NCBI GenBank assembly: GCA_964403325.1
Contig: CAYOFO010000063.1
Span: 1-5,975, forward strand
Direction: 5' to 3'
Length of the DNA: 5,975 bases
Source: CAZQNF01 sp964403325
GTDB lineage: Bacteria; Patescibacteriota; Patescibacteriia; Magasanikbacterales; GWA2-37-8
The stretch's first letter is position 1. The number at the start of each line of letters is the position of its first letter. Shown here one piece after another: positions 1 through 5,975 of the stretch. Made by a program: the position numbers and the translations under genes. Below the pieces are notes generated by a model that saw only the letters and a program-made list of their open reading frames with translations, did not search any database and was not told where the DNA came from.

Positions 1-5
1 GCATA

Positions 6-1196
6 CTAAATAATTTTTACAAAAAACCGACTGCCTTTTTGCACGACACTACCCGACTTTACAAGCATTTCAAAGGTGCTCACTTTTTCATCGTCTACTT
101 TTACACCACCCTGATGTATCACTTGCCGAGCTTCGGTTTTACTTTTTACAAATTTGGCTTCCACCAAAACCGTCACTATATCGTATGCGCTTGGCGTGAG
201 CTCGGGAATTTCTTGCGGTTTTTGTTTTTGTGCAAACGTCGCTTCAAAAGTTTGTTGAGCTTTAAGCGCCGCTTCTTTTCCACAAAACATTTGGACCAAA
301 CGAGTGGCTAAATATTTTTTAATTATTATAGGGTTAATCGAATGGTTTAGAATTTTTTCCTTATACTCTTCTATTTCCTCCCACGGAGCATCGGTTACAA
401 GTTCACAATATTTTATGATCAAATTATCCGGAACAGACATGGTTTTACCAAATATTTCATCCGGATGATCATCTAGAGCAATAAAATTACCATATGATTT
501 ACTCATCTTTTTCACGCCATCAGTTCCTTCTAAAAGTGGCACAGTCATTATATCTTGCTCTGATTGAGCATACCTCTTCTGTAATTTTCTCCCCATTAAA
601 AGATTAAATTTTTGATCCGTACCACCTAATTCTACATCAGCCTTAAGAGCTACCGAATCATACCCCTGCAAAAGCGGATACATTATTTCTTGCATTTGGA
701 TATCCGAACCTTCCTTGAGGCGTTTTTGAAAGTCATCTCGCTCCAAAATTCTTGCCACGGTAATTTTAGATGTTAAATCCATTAACAGCCCCGTAAAATT
801 TGGTTGAGCATACCACTCGCTGTTATAGCGAACTTCGGTTTTTTCAATATCTAAAATTTTACCGGCTTGCCCAACATATGTTTTCATATTTTCTTTTATC
901 TGCTCGGTTGTAAGCAAAGGTCGAGTTACATCGCGACCTGTCGGATCACCAATAATAGCAGTGTAATCACCGATCAAAAGAATTACCTGGTGACCTAAAT
1001 CTTGAAACTGTCTAAGCTTTCTTAAAGGTACGGTATGTCCAAGGTGCAAATAAGAACCAGTTGGATCTATACCAAATTTAATTCTGAGCTGCTTGCCAGA
1101 TAGAAGTTTTTTTCTCAGACTATCTATTTCAATAACTTCTCCTACCCCGCGCGTTAAAAGTTCGTCAATTTTTTGAGAGTTGACATCTATAGACAT
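6..1196 (-). CDS. tyrS: Tyrosyl-tRNA synthetase, TyrZ-like, complete
   Basis: Cytoplasmic class Ic aminoacyl-tRNA synthetase that joins tyrosine to tRNA-Tyr using ATP. Numbered from the ATG at 1196 it has 396 residues, a normal family length. Visible landmarks are the HIGH-type motif HLGH at 51-54 after FGIDPTGSYL, the GDYTAIIGDPTGRD block at 76-89, the tyrosine/tRNA-pocket stretch LLQGYD at 175-180 followed by GGTDQKFN at 191-198, and the class I signature KMSKS at 230-234. An S4-type RNA-binding domain follows at about 337-396. The KMSKS-containing form points to the TyrZ-type subfamily rather than the E. coli TyrS type. I chose the ATG because the protein then begins like family members (MSIDVNSQKIDELL). 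An in-frame TTG at 1232 and GTG at 1226 lie upstream and would overlap the preceding gene. The ATG has no convincing Shine-Dalgarno, whereas an AGGG sits 8 bases before the GTG, so a 10-residue extension is possible. It lies 13 bases after the 210-residue gene and probably shares its transcript. It ends in TAG at 8-6. No terminator can be assessed because the window stops 5 bases later. Confidence 0.96.
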   Translation of the reverse strand: MSIDVNSQKIDELLTRGVGEVIEIDSLRKKLLSGKQLRIKFGIDPTGSYLHLGHTVPLRKLRQFQDLGHQVILLIGDYTAIIGDPTGRDVTRPLLTTEQIKENMKTYVGQAGKILDIEKTEVRYNSEWYAQPNFTGLLMDLTSKITVARILERDDFQKRLKEGSDIQMQEIMYPLLQGYDSVALKADVELGGTDQKFNLLMGRKLQKRYAQSEQDIMTVPLLEGTDGVKKMSKSYGNFIALDDHPDEIFGKTMSVPDNLIIKYCELVTDAPWEEIEEYKEKILNHSINPIIIKKYLATRLVQMFCGKEAALKAQQTFEATFAQKQKPQEIPELTPSAYDIVTVLVEAKFVKSKTEARQVIHQGGVKVDDEKVSTFEMLVKSGSVVQKGSRFFVKII

Positions 1197-1209
1197 AAAA
1201 TAAAAGTCT

Positions 1210-1842
1210 TTACAAAATAAGTACACCGCCAATTCCCTGTTTTGCCCTCACGTCTGCAACCGGAATTTTAACGGTCGATATTGGAATTGGCTGCTTTTTG
1301 TATTTTGGGTTTAGCTTTGCCAACCCATCCTCGATATGACTGCGCAAAGCAGCTACAAACAACGGCCAGGCTTCAATAAATCGAGTAAGGTGCGGAATAG
1401 AAATATTCGGCATTTCTCGATCAGGATAGAGTAGTAAACACTCCAAAAAACTACGGACCCTGACGAAACACTCTCTTTTTTCTATCTCTTGATCGTATCT
1501 TTTCAAAAAAGCACTTTCCTCCTCTTCGGAACCTCTTGGTTCAAAGGTAAAACCCATTCTCTCCACTTTATTCCAAGCCTCATGTCCATATAGCCTAAAA
1601 TCTCGCAAAGCAGATTGTAATTGGAGCAAAATTTCTGTCCTCTGCTCCGGCAACCGATACTGGCTCAAAATACCATCCAGCTGAACCAGATCAGTTTTCA
1701 TCAGCGATAAGGCAGCCCACAACCTACTTTCTTCTCTTTGTCTTAGCTGTTCTGGGGTGAGAGATAGGGTTTTTTTCTTCTCCGCTTTGGCGTCCATGGT
1801 AGGCAATTCCGGACTTGACTCCAAAGCTCGTTTTTTAGGCAT
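1210..1842 (-). CDS. Unrecognised 210-residue soluble protein between valS and tyrS
   Basis: I do not recognise this family and assign no function. The ATG at 1842 begins 14 bases after the valS stop, and the TAA ends 13 bases before the tyrS ATG, so it reads as the middle gene of a valS-to-tyrS operon. The predicted protein has a charged, probably disordered N-terminus (about residues 1-30, rich in Lys and Glu). It is followed by mainly helical sequence: about 30-60, 64-97, 107-139 and 150-178. The C-terminus is short and glycine/hydrophobic (VADVRAKQGIGGVLIL). There is no signal peptide, no membrane segment and no paired Cys/His site; Cys125 and Cys135 are isolated. Upstream bases read GAAGATTTTTTGAT, a weak ribosome site at best. 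An internal Met16 (1797) is an alternative start that would remove most of the charged leader. The coding call rests on the long uninterrupted frame, the neat fit between neighbours and a plausible amino-acid make-up. A role in translation is only a guess from its neighbours. Confidence 0.82.
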   Translation of the reverse strand: MPKKRALESSPELPTMDAKAEKKKTLSLTPEQLRQREESRLWAALSLMKTDLVQLDGILSQYRLPEQRTEILLQLQSALRDFRLYGHEAWNKVERMGFTFEPRGSEEEESAFLKRYDQEIEKRECFVRVRSFLECLLLYPDREMPNISIPHLTRFIEAWPLFVAALRSHIEDGLAKLNPKYKKQPIPISTVKIPVADVRAKQGIGGVLIL

Positions 1843-1856
1843 ATCAAAAAATCTTC

Positions 1857-4800
1857 TTACCCCAAAACTGCCAGCTGCTTATGCAGGGCAATAATTTTTT
1901 CCTGTTGGTCGGATAATTTTTTCTTTTCTACCGCCACCACCGCTTCTGGCGCGTTTTTGACAAATTCTTCATTACTCAATTTTTTCTCGAGCGTCGCCAC
2001 ATATTTTTGCGCTTCGCTCATTTCTTTGGACAAGCGAATTTTTTCTTTGTCGACATCAATCACTCCAGCCAGGTGGATATAAACCTCTATGCCGTCGATG
2101 ACGCTCCCTACTGATTGCTCCGGTTTAGACCCTGCGGGAGCAACATTTAACTCCTCAACCCTACCTAATTTAACAATGTTTTCTCTGTTTTGCTCCACCA
2201 AAACATAATTAACCCCTGCAAAAAGGGAAACATTTACCTTTTTGGCCGGTTCAATTTTATAATCAGCGCGCAATGAACGCAGGCTCGAAATAATATTTTT
2301 TATAATAAAAAAATCATTTCCCTGAACAGTGCCGTGGTTTATAATTGACGGCCAAGCAGATCCCATAAGCGGCGGCTCGTTTATGCCATACACTTCCTGC
2401 CAAATCGCCTCGGTTACAAATGGCACAAACGGATGCCACAATTTGAGTATAGTATTAAGGATGTGGTTTAAAAAGAGCGATTTTTCGCCTTCGATCTTGG
2501 CTATTTCCAAATACCAGTCAGCCAGGTCGGTCCAGGTAAATTCACGCAGCGCTTCGGCAGCCAAGGAAAAAGCATACTTCTCCATATTTTCACTTACCGC
2601 TGCCACCACGACATTGAGCTTGCCTAAGATCCAGGCATCAGCCAAAGTTTTTGGTTCTATGTTTATATCACCACTCTTGGGCTCAGTAATATTGAGCAGC
2701 ATAAAGCGCGCAATATTCCATAGTTTATTCACCAAATTGCGCGCGCCCTCGATCTTCTCATTATAAAACCGTGCATCATTGCCGGGCGTAATGCCCGATA
2801 ATAATCCGTAACGTAAAGCATCTGTTCCATACTCAGCAATAACCTCAAGCGGATTGAGCGCATTACCGGAAGATTTGGAAAACTTTTTGCCATGTTCATC
2901 GCGCAAAATACCATGGATGTAGACATCTTTAAACGGGATCTGATTGAGCGCATAGGTGGACATGAGGATCATGCGCGCCATCCAGAAAAAAAGTATCTCA
3001 TGCCCCATTTGCATGAAGCTCGTGGGATGAAAAACAGGCAAATCAGTGCAAAATGTATTGGCATTATCGATATACCTGGTAGTGAGAGTTGCGCGCTCAG
3101 GCATGGGGACGGCATCACGAACTTGATTTTGCACACCAAATTGCAAGAGAGCCATAAGCGGATCGCCATGTGAGACCACGATAATATTTTTACCACGATA
3201 TTTCCCCAGCAGATCATGAACAAAGCTACTTGTGCGCTCACACACCTCAGCAAATGTTTCGACACCGTATTTTTCCATTTCAGACGGCAGTACACGCGTC
3301 TGTTCTATCTCTTCGCCGGTGTGTCCGTTCATTTGACCCATACCCGCTTCACGCAAACGTTCATCATACTGGACGCTCACTCCCAAATGTTCGGCGAGAA
3401 TACCGGCTGTTTCGCGCGTGCGCTGCAGAGGTGAAGCTACAATGAAGTCGACAGGCGTTTGAGACAAAGACGCAGCCAGTTTAGCCACCTGCTCCCGGCC
3501 ATGGGCAGTGAGCGAGTAGTGCATACCATCGGTTTCATCGTTCATTTTATTGAGCACGTTATTTTCGGCTTCACCATGGCGCACAAAATGCACGGTGGTG
3601 AGCGGCCAGCCTAGCGTCGAGAATGTCCAAAGCCCGGAAGAAAACCAGGTATCAAGGGTATCAGGGTCTTGAGAAAAATGATTAATCGAATCGTACCCGT
3701 TGCGACAATTTGGACACCAATATAAATCTTTGTCACCTCTTTTTATTTCCTTAACAAAAGCAGGTTTACAATAACTACTTTTACCATATTCATCGAATGC
3801 TTGGCAGGCATCGTGGTACCACACTGGAATCCGGTGGCCCCACCAAATCTGGCGCGAAATACACCAGTCGCGCAGATTATCGATCCAGTTGAGATAAATT
3901 TTTTCAAACCGCTCGGGTGTAATAGCAACTTTTTGCTTCTCGTCACCATTGTGCCCAGTTGTTACGGCTTCACGCATCAGATCTTTCAAGCTTTTTCCAC
4001 GGCCTGGAATTATTTTGTTTACATCTACAAACCACTGTGTCATGGGCAAGGCTTCCGCGACATCACCAAAACGGTCGGAAGTACCAACATTTTGCACCGT
4101 TTCTTCTTCTTTTTGCAGCAGATTTTGCCCACGCAAATATTCAACAAACCTTTCTCGCGCTTCTTCAACGCTTAATCCGGTATAATTTTCTCCGGCCGCG
4201 AGCGCCATATTTCCGTCAGTACCAACCACCTGAATCAGCTCGATTGGATTACTATCGGCTTTTTGTTTCAAGTACATTTCAAAGTCGATCTGACTATGCG
4301 CCGGGGTAACTCCCAGAGCACCGGTACCAAAATTCGGGTCAACACTCTCACTCGCAATTACTTTAATACGCAAAGTATGCCCAGCTTGACCAACATCATA
4401 AAGCTCGTAGGTTTTGCCAATAAATTTTTGAAAACGCTCGTCACCGGGGTGAATCGCTACTGCCGTATCCCCCAGTTTCGTTTCGGGACGAGTGGAAGAA
4501 ATAATAAGGGGAAAATCTTCATTTTCGTGTAACTCGCCAGTAGCCAGATCTTTCCATTTTTTGGTATAGCTAAATGTATACAGCATAGCTGTTCGCTCTA
4601 TATAGACGAGCTCATCATCACTCATGGTAGACTGCCCTTTTACCGACCAATTGACCACGCGGTAGCCGCGATAAATGAGCCCATCACCCTGCATGCGCCC
4701 AAACATTTCGTTGACTGCCCGGCTGCGCGGCTCATCGAAGGTATAGGCAAGGCGCGACCAGTCACAACTGGTACCTAAGCGCTTAATCTGACTTAAAATA

Positions 4801-5180
4801 GTCGCTTTGGAATCTTCGGCAAATGCGCGGATAGCTGTGAGCAATCGGTCTCGCCCAAGCTCAGCGCGTGGATTTTTCATACCCTGAGCCATCAACAATT
4901 TTTCCACTTTGGCTTGGGTTGGGAGTGCAGCATGGTCAGTGCCGGGCAGCAGGAGCACTTTCTTGCCGCGCATCCGCTGAAAACGCGCCATGGTGTCCAT
5001 AATCGCGTTCTCGAGCGCATGTCCGGCATGCAAAATACCGGTCACATTCGGTGGCGGCATCATGATGGAATATGGTTCGCCAGATAGAGCATCCGGCTGG
5101 CTGAGACCACTTTTTTCCCAGCGCTCCAGCATGTTTTCTTCAAAAAGAGTTGGTTCGTATGATTTAGCAAGTTCGGGCAT
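1857..5180 (-). CDS. valS: Valyl-tRNA synthetase with an internal histidine-phosphatase domain
   Basis: Cytoplasmic class Ia synthetase that charges tRNA-Val and, in the family, clears mischarged threonine through its CP1 editing domain. It has 1107 residues against roughly 850-950 for ordinary bacterial ValRS; the excess is mostly one inserted domain. In order: N-terminal Rossmann half with PPPNVTGILHAGHAL (HIGH motif HAGH 51-54); CP1 editing domain about 190-375 with STRPETKLGD 229-238 and GTGALGVTPAH 285-295; return to the catalytic fold with DWCISRQIWWGHR 438-450; a probable zinc knuckle (His456, Cys459, Cys489, Cys492); DTWFSSGLW 510-518 and GWP 524-526; inserted phosphatase about 527-711; second Rossmann half from DLPVFHPTSFMQMGHEILFFW; KMSKS as KFSKS 766-770; helical anticodon-binding domain about 845-990; C-terminal coiled-coil tRNA arm about 1040-1103. 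PPPNVTG and the coiled-coil arm identify ValRS rather than IleRS. The ATG at 5180 gives the expected N-terminus (SYEPTLFEENMLERWEKSG). Only a weak AAAAAG precedes it. The promoter at 5209-5237 probably drives it together with the two downstream genes. Confidence 0.96.
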   Translation of the reverse strand: MPELAKSYEPTLFEENMLERWEKSGLSQPDALSGEPYSIMMPPPNVTGILHAGHALENAIMDTMARFQRMRGKKVLLLPGTDHAALPTQAKVEKLLMAQGMKNPRAELGRDRLLTAIRAFAEDSKATILSQIKRLGTSCDWSRLAYTFDEPRSRAVNEMFGRMQGDGLIYRGYRVVNWSVKGQSTMSDDELVYIERTAMLYTFSYTKKWKDLATGELHENEDFPLIISSTRPETKLGDTAVAIHPGDERFQKFIGKTYELYDVGQAGHTLRIKVIASESVDPNFGTGALGVTPAHSQIDFEMYLKQKADSNPIELIQVVGTDGNMALAAGENYTGLSVEEARERFVEYLRGQNLLQKEEETVQNVGTSDRFGDVAEALPMTQWFVDVNKIIPGRGKSLKDLMREAVTTGHNGDEKQKVAITPERFEKIYLNWIDNLRDWCISRQIWWGHRIPVWYHDACQAFDEYGKSSYCKPAFVKEIKRGDKDLYWCPNCRNGYDSINHFSQDPDTLDTWFSSGLWTFSTLGWPLTTVHFVRHGEAENNVLNKMNDETDGMHYSLTAHGREQVAKLAASLSQTPVDFIVASPLQRTRETAGILAEHLGVSVQYDERLREAGMGQMNGHTGEEIEQTRVLPSEMEKYGVETFAEVCERTSSFVHDLLGKYRGKNIIVVSHGDPLMALLQFGVQNQVRDAVPMPERATLTTRYIDNANTFCTDLPVFHPTSFMQMGHEILFFWMARMILMSTYALNQIPFKDVYIHGILRDEHGKKFSKSSGNALNPLEVIAEYGTDALRYGLLSGITPGNDARFYNEKIEGARNLVNKLWNIARFMLLNITEPKSGDINIEPKTLADAWILGKLNVVVAAVSENMEKYAFSLAAEALREFTWTDLADWYLEIAKIEGEKSLFLNHILNTILKLWHPFVPFVTEAIWQEVYGINEPPLMGSAWPSIINHGTVQGNDFFIIKNIISSLRSLRADYKIEPAKKVNVSLFAGVNYVLVEQNRENIVKLGRVEELNVAPAGSKPEQSVGSVIDGIEVYIHLAGVIDVDKEKIRLSKEMSEAQKYVATLEKKLSNEEFVKNAPEAVVAVEKKKLSDQQEKIIALHKQLAVLG
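3048..3602 (-). other. Histidine phosphatase (PGAM-like) domain inserted in ValRS
   Basis: This is a protein-domain insertion of about 185 residues (ValRS residues 527-711), not a separate gene. It has the order of a branch-1 histidine phosphatase. Strand one ends in HFVRHGEAEN with phospho-accepting His535 in the RHG motif (534-536). SLTAHGREQVAKLA (556-569) matches the usual LTxxGxxQA helix. VASPLQRTRETA (581-592) carries the second Arg587. RLREAGMGQMNG (608-619) carries the proton-donor Glu611. IIVVSHGD (666-673) carries the second catalytic His671. A final strand runs near 697-704. Known family chemistry is phosphate transfer through a phosphohistidine; the substrate cannot be read from this sequence. 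The edges are clean: ordinary ValRS sequence (STLGWP) runs up to it and resumes with TDLPVFHPTSF right after. There is no stop, frameshift or start signal at either edge. It is not intein-like: there is no Cys/Ser at the start and no terminal His-Asn. Edges are good to about 5-10 residues. Confidence 0.93.
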
Positions 5181-5208
5181 AACTTTTTAAATAGGCAAAT
5201 ATTGGCTT

Positions 5209-5237
5209 ATAATACTAAAAAAAGACCACGCATGCAA
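5209..5237 (-). promoter_or_regulatory. Probable sigma-70-type promoter for valS and downstream genes
   Basis: On the minus strand a -35-like TTGCAT (5237-5232, 3 of 6 consensus bases) is followed after exactly 17 bases by a -10-like TATTAT (5214-5209, 5 of 6 consensus bases). Transcription would begin near 5202, leaving a leader of only about 22 bases before the valS ATG at 5180. That is too short for a T-box or other riboswitch, and no T-box sequence is visible in the 70-base gap. The position suits a single promoter for valS, the 210-residue gene and tyrS. The leader carries only AAAAAG two bases before the ATG, so there is no strong Shine-Dalgarno. The assignment rests on consensus match and placement in an A+T-rich background, where chance matches are common. 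Confidence 0.5.
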
Positions 5238-5250
5238 ACCTTAAGTTTTT

Positions 5251-5975
5251 TTATACGTACCGATCGGGTGAAACAGCCGCCCGCGAACCGATAGGCAGCG
5301 AATTGGGATGTTCAGGGGTAGAAATACTAAAGGTTGGATCACCAGATTTACCATATATTGCCGGCTCCCAAAATTCGTACAGATCTTTCATACGTAAGGG
5401 ATGGTTTGGGTCAAAAATATTTGTCCGTTTGTTTTTGGCTAAAATTTCGACCATCGAAGTGCCCGCAATCGTCACTTCATCTCTTGATGAATTGGTAATT
5501 ATACGAGGTTTAAGAATACCTTTCCAACGATGGTGATTCGTCTGCAAGGCTTTTACCTCTTCTTTATTAAACCCAAGTTTTCGAGCCAATTTCTTTAAAT
5601 TACTCACGCTACCCAAATAACCATTCAACTTTTTTATCAATTCTTCAGCCCCTGCATTATGCCCATAACAACTGGTTAAATCGATAGTGACCAAAGCTAA
5701 ATCATTTTGAATTTGGGCAAAATCACAATTTTTATTTTTAAAATTTTTGAGGACACGACTTACCAAAGATTCGGCTAATCCAGCTATACGAAAGTCTAAA
5801 TGGTCAGGCTCCGTTCTTTTTTTTACACCTTTTTGCCCCACCTCCGAATACCACCCTACATTTCTATCCCCGTGAGCATGCATGGATAAAAATGTTCTAC
5901 CGGTAGAATTGGCCAGAGCCTTAAACAAACCCTTAACAGCAGTGGCACCATTTTCACCATCAAACGCATGACGAT
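5251..5975 (-). CDS. Unrecognised protein, 5' end beyond window, possible clan CD peptidase-like fold
   Basis: The frame is open to the right edge, so the true start lies outside; 240 residues are visible up to the TAA at 5253-5251. A TTG at 5928 is the most upstream possible start in the window. However, in-frame sequence continues beyond it (RHAFDGENGATAVKG), so I read the gene as truncated by the window. I do not recognise the family with confidence. The visible part begins with a helix (ATAVKGLFKALA), then a hydrophobic strand ending in His-Gly (TFLSMHAHGD, His codon 5874-5872). A helical stretch follows, then a second hydrophobic strand ending in Cys (LALVTIDLTSCYGHN, Cys codon 5670-5668). 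Two hydrophobic blocks ending in His-Gly and Cys are the hallmark of clan CD cysteine peptidases (caspase/CHAT-like), but this is only a pattern match. The remainder is basic and helical, with a Pro/Gly/Ser-rich tail. No signal peptide or membrane segment is seen in this part. It lies upstream of valS, separated by a 70-base gap with a promoter, so it need not share valS function. Confidence 0.8.
   Translation of the reverse strand, partial: RHAFDGENGATAVKGLFKALANSTGRTFLSMHAHGDRNVGWYSEVGQKGVKKRTEPDHLDFRIAGLAESLVSRVLKNFKNKNCDFAQIQNDLALVTIDLTSCYGHNAGAEELIKKLNGYLGSVSNLKKLARKLGFNKEEVKALQTNHHRWKGILKPRIITNSSRDEVTIAGTSMVEILAKNKRTNIFDPNHPLRMKDLYEFWEPAIYGKSGDPTFSISTPEHPNSLPIGSRAAVSPDRYV

Noticed and set aside
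39..311. Plus-strand open frame of 90 codons opposite the 3' part of tyrS
   Set aside because: It lies wholly within the S4-domain end of tyrS and its translation is low-complexity Phe/Arg-rich sequence typical of an antisense shadow.
3048..3602. Insertion in ValRS as an intein or a separate phosphatase gene
   Set aside because: There is no splice-type Cys/Ser at the start, no terminal His-Asn and no start or stop at the edges. The motifs are clearly those of a histidine phosphatase fused in frame.
3048..3602. Base composition as evidence of recent transfer of the phosphatase segment
   Set aside because: Hand counts of single 60-base lines gave 33/60 G+C at 3361-3420, but also 37/60 at 4681-4740 in ordinary ValRS sequence, 24/60 at 4381-4440 and 22/60 in tyrS at 601-660. 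The gene is patchy throughout, so composition does not single out the insertion.
2892..4532. Several plus-strand and alternative-frame open frames of 66-124 codons inside valS
   Set aside because: They all overlap the unambiguous valS coding sequence in other frames, show no recognisable protein features and lack supporting start signals. They are shadows of the real gene.
5181..5250. T-box riboswitch or attenuator upstream of valS
   Set aside because: The gap is only 70 bases, the predicted leader about 22 bases, and no T-box sequence or antiterminator-like hairpin is present.
5214..5256. Rho-independent terminator for the edge gene: A-run, CTTAAGG...GGTC and a run of seven T on the minus strand
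   Set aside because: The possible stem (AAGGTT against GGTCTT) needs three G-T wobbles and has only one G-C pair, so it is too weak to call; it also overlaps the proposed valS promoter.
5303..5536. Plus-strand open frame of 77 codons opposite the edge gene
   Set aside because: It overlaps the longer minus-strand gene fully, has no recognisable features and would be isolated on the opposite strand.

Overview
The window is bacterial. It holds a compact run of four genes, all on the minus strand. Read in the direction of transcription (right to left), these are an unrecognised gene cut by the right edge (5975-5251), valS (5180-1857), an unrecognised 210-residue gene (1842-1210) and tyrS (1196-6). 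There are no RNA genes, insertion sequences, CRISPR arrays or long repeats. The only sizeable non-coding stretch is the 70 bases between the first gene and valS, which carries a plausible sigma-70-type promoter. The valS, 210-residue and tyrS genes are separated by only 14 and 13 bases, so they look like one operon for tRNA charging.

The standout is valS. It encodes a complete valyl-tRNA synthetase of 1107 residues: HIGH and KMSKS motifs, CP1 editing domain, anticodon-binding domain and C-terminal coiled-coil arm. A whole histidine-phosphatase (phosphoglycerate-mutase-like) domain of about 185 residues lies inside the synthetase's catalytic Rossmann fold, directly after the conserved Gly-Trp-Pro that follows the DTWFSSGLW block. 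The reading frame is continuous on both sides. The inserted domain keeps every catalytic residue expected of an active phosphatase: the RHG motif, the second arginine, the acidic proton donor and the second histidine. Two residues of the CP1 editing pocket that I remember as functionally important in Thermus ValRS appear substituted.

The partial gene at the right edge is not a family I can name. It shows two hydrophobic strands ending in His-Gly and Ser-Cys, the pattern of clan CD cysteine peptidases (caspase/CHAT-like), which is worth testing. The 210-residue gene between valS and tyrS is soluble, helical and charged, with no recognisable motif.

The tight spacing, the near absence of strong Shine-Dalgarno sequences, moderate-to-low G+C and the unusual ValRS architecture suggest a lineage such as Patescibacteria (Candidate Phyla Radiation). 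This is an inference from style, not a demonstrated placement. The standard code reads all four genes without in-frame stops. The visible stops are TAG (tyrS) and TAA (the other three), so there is no evidence of UGA recoding.
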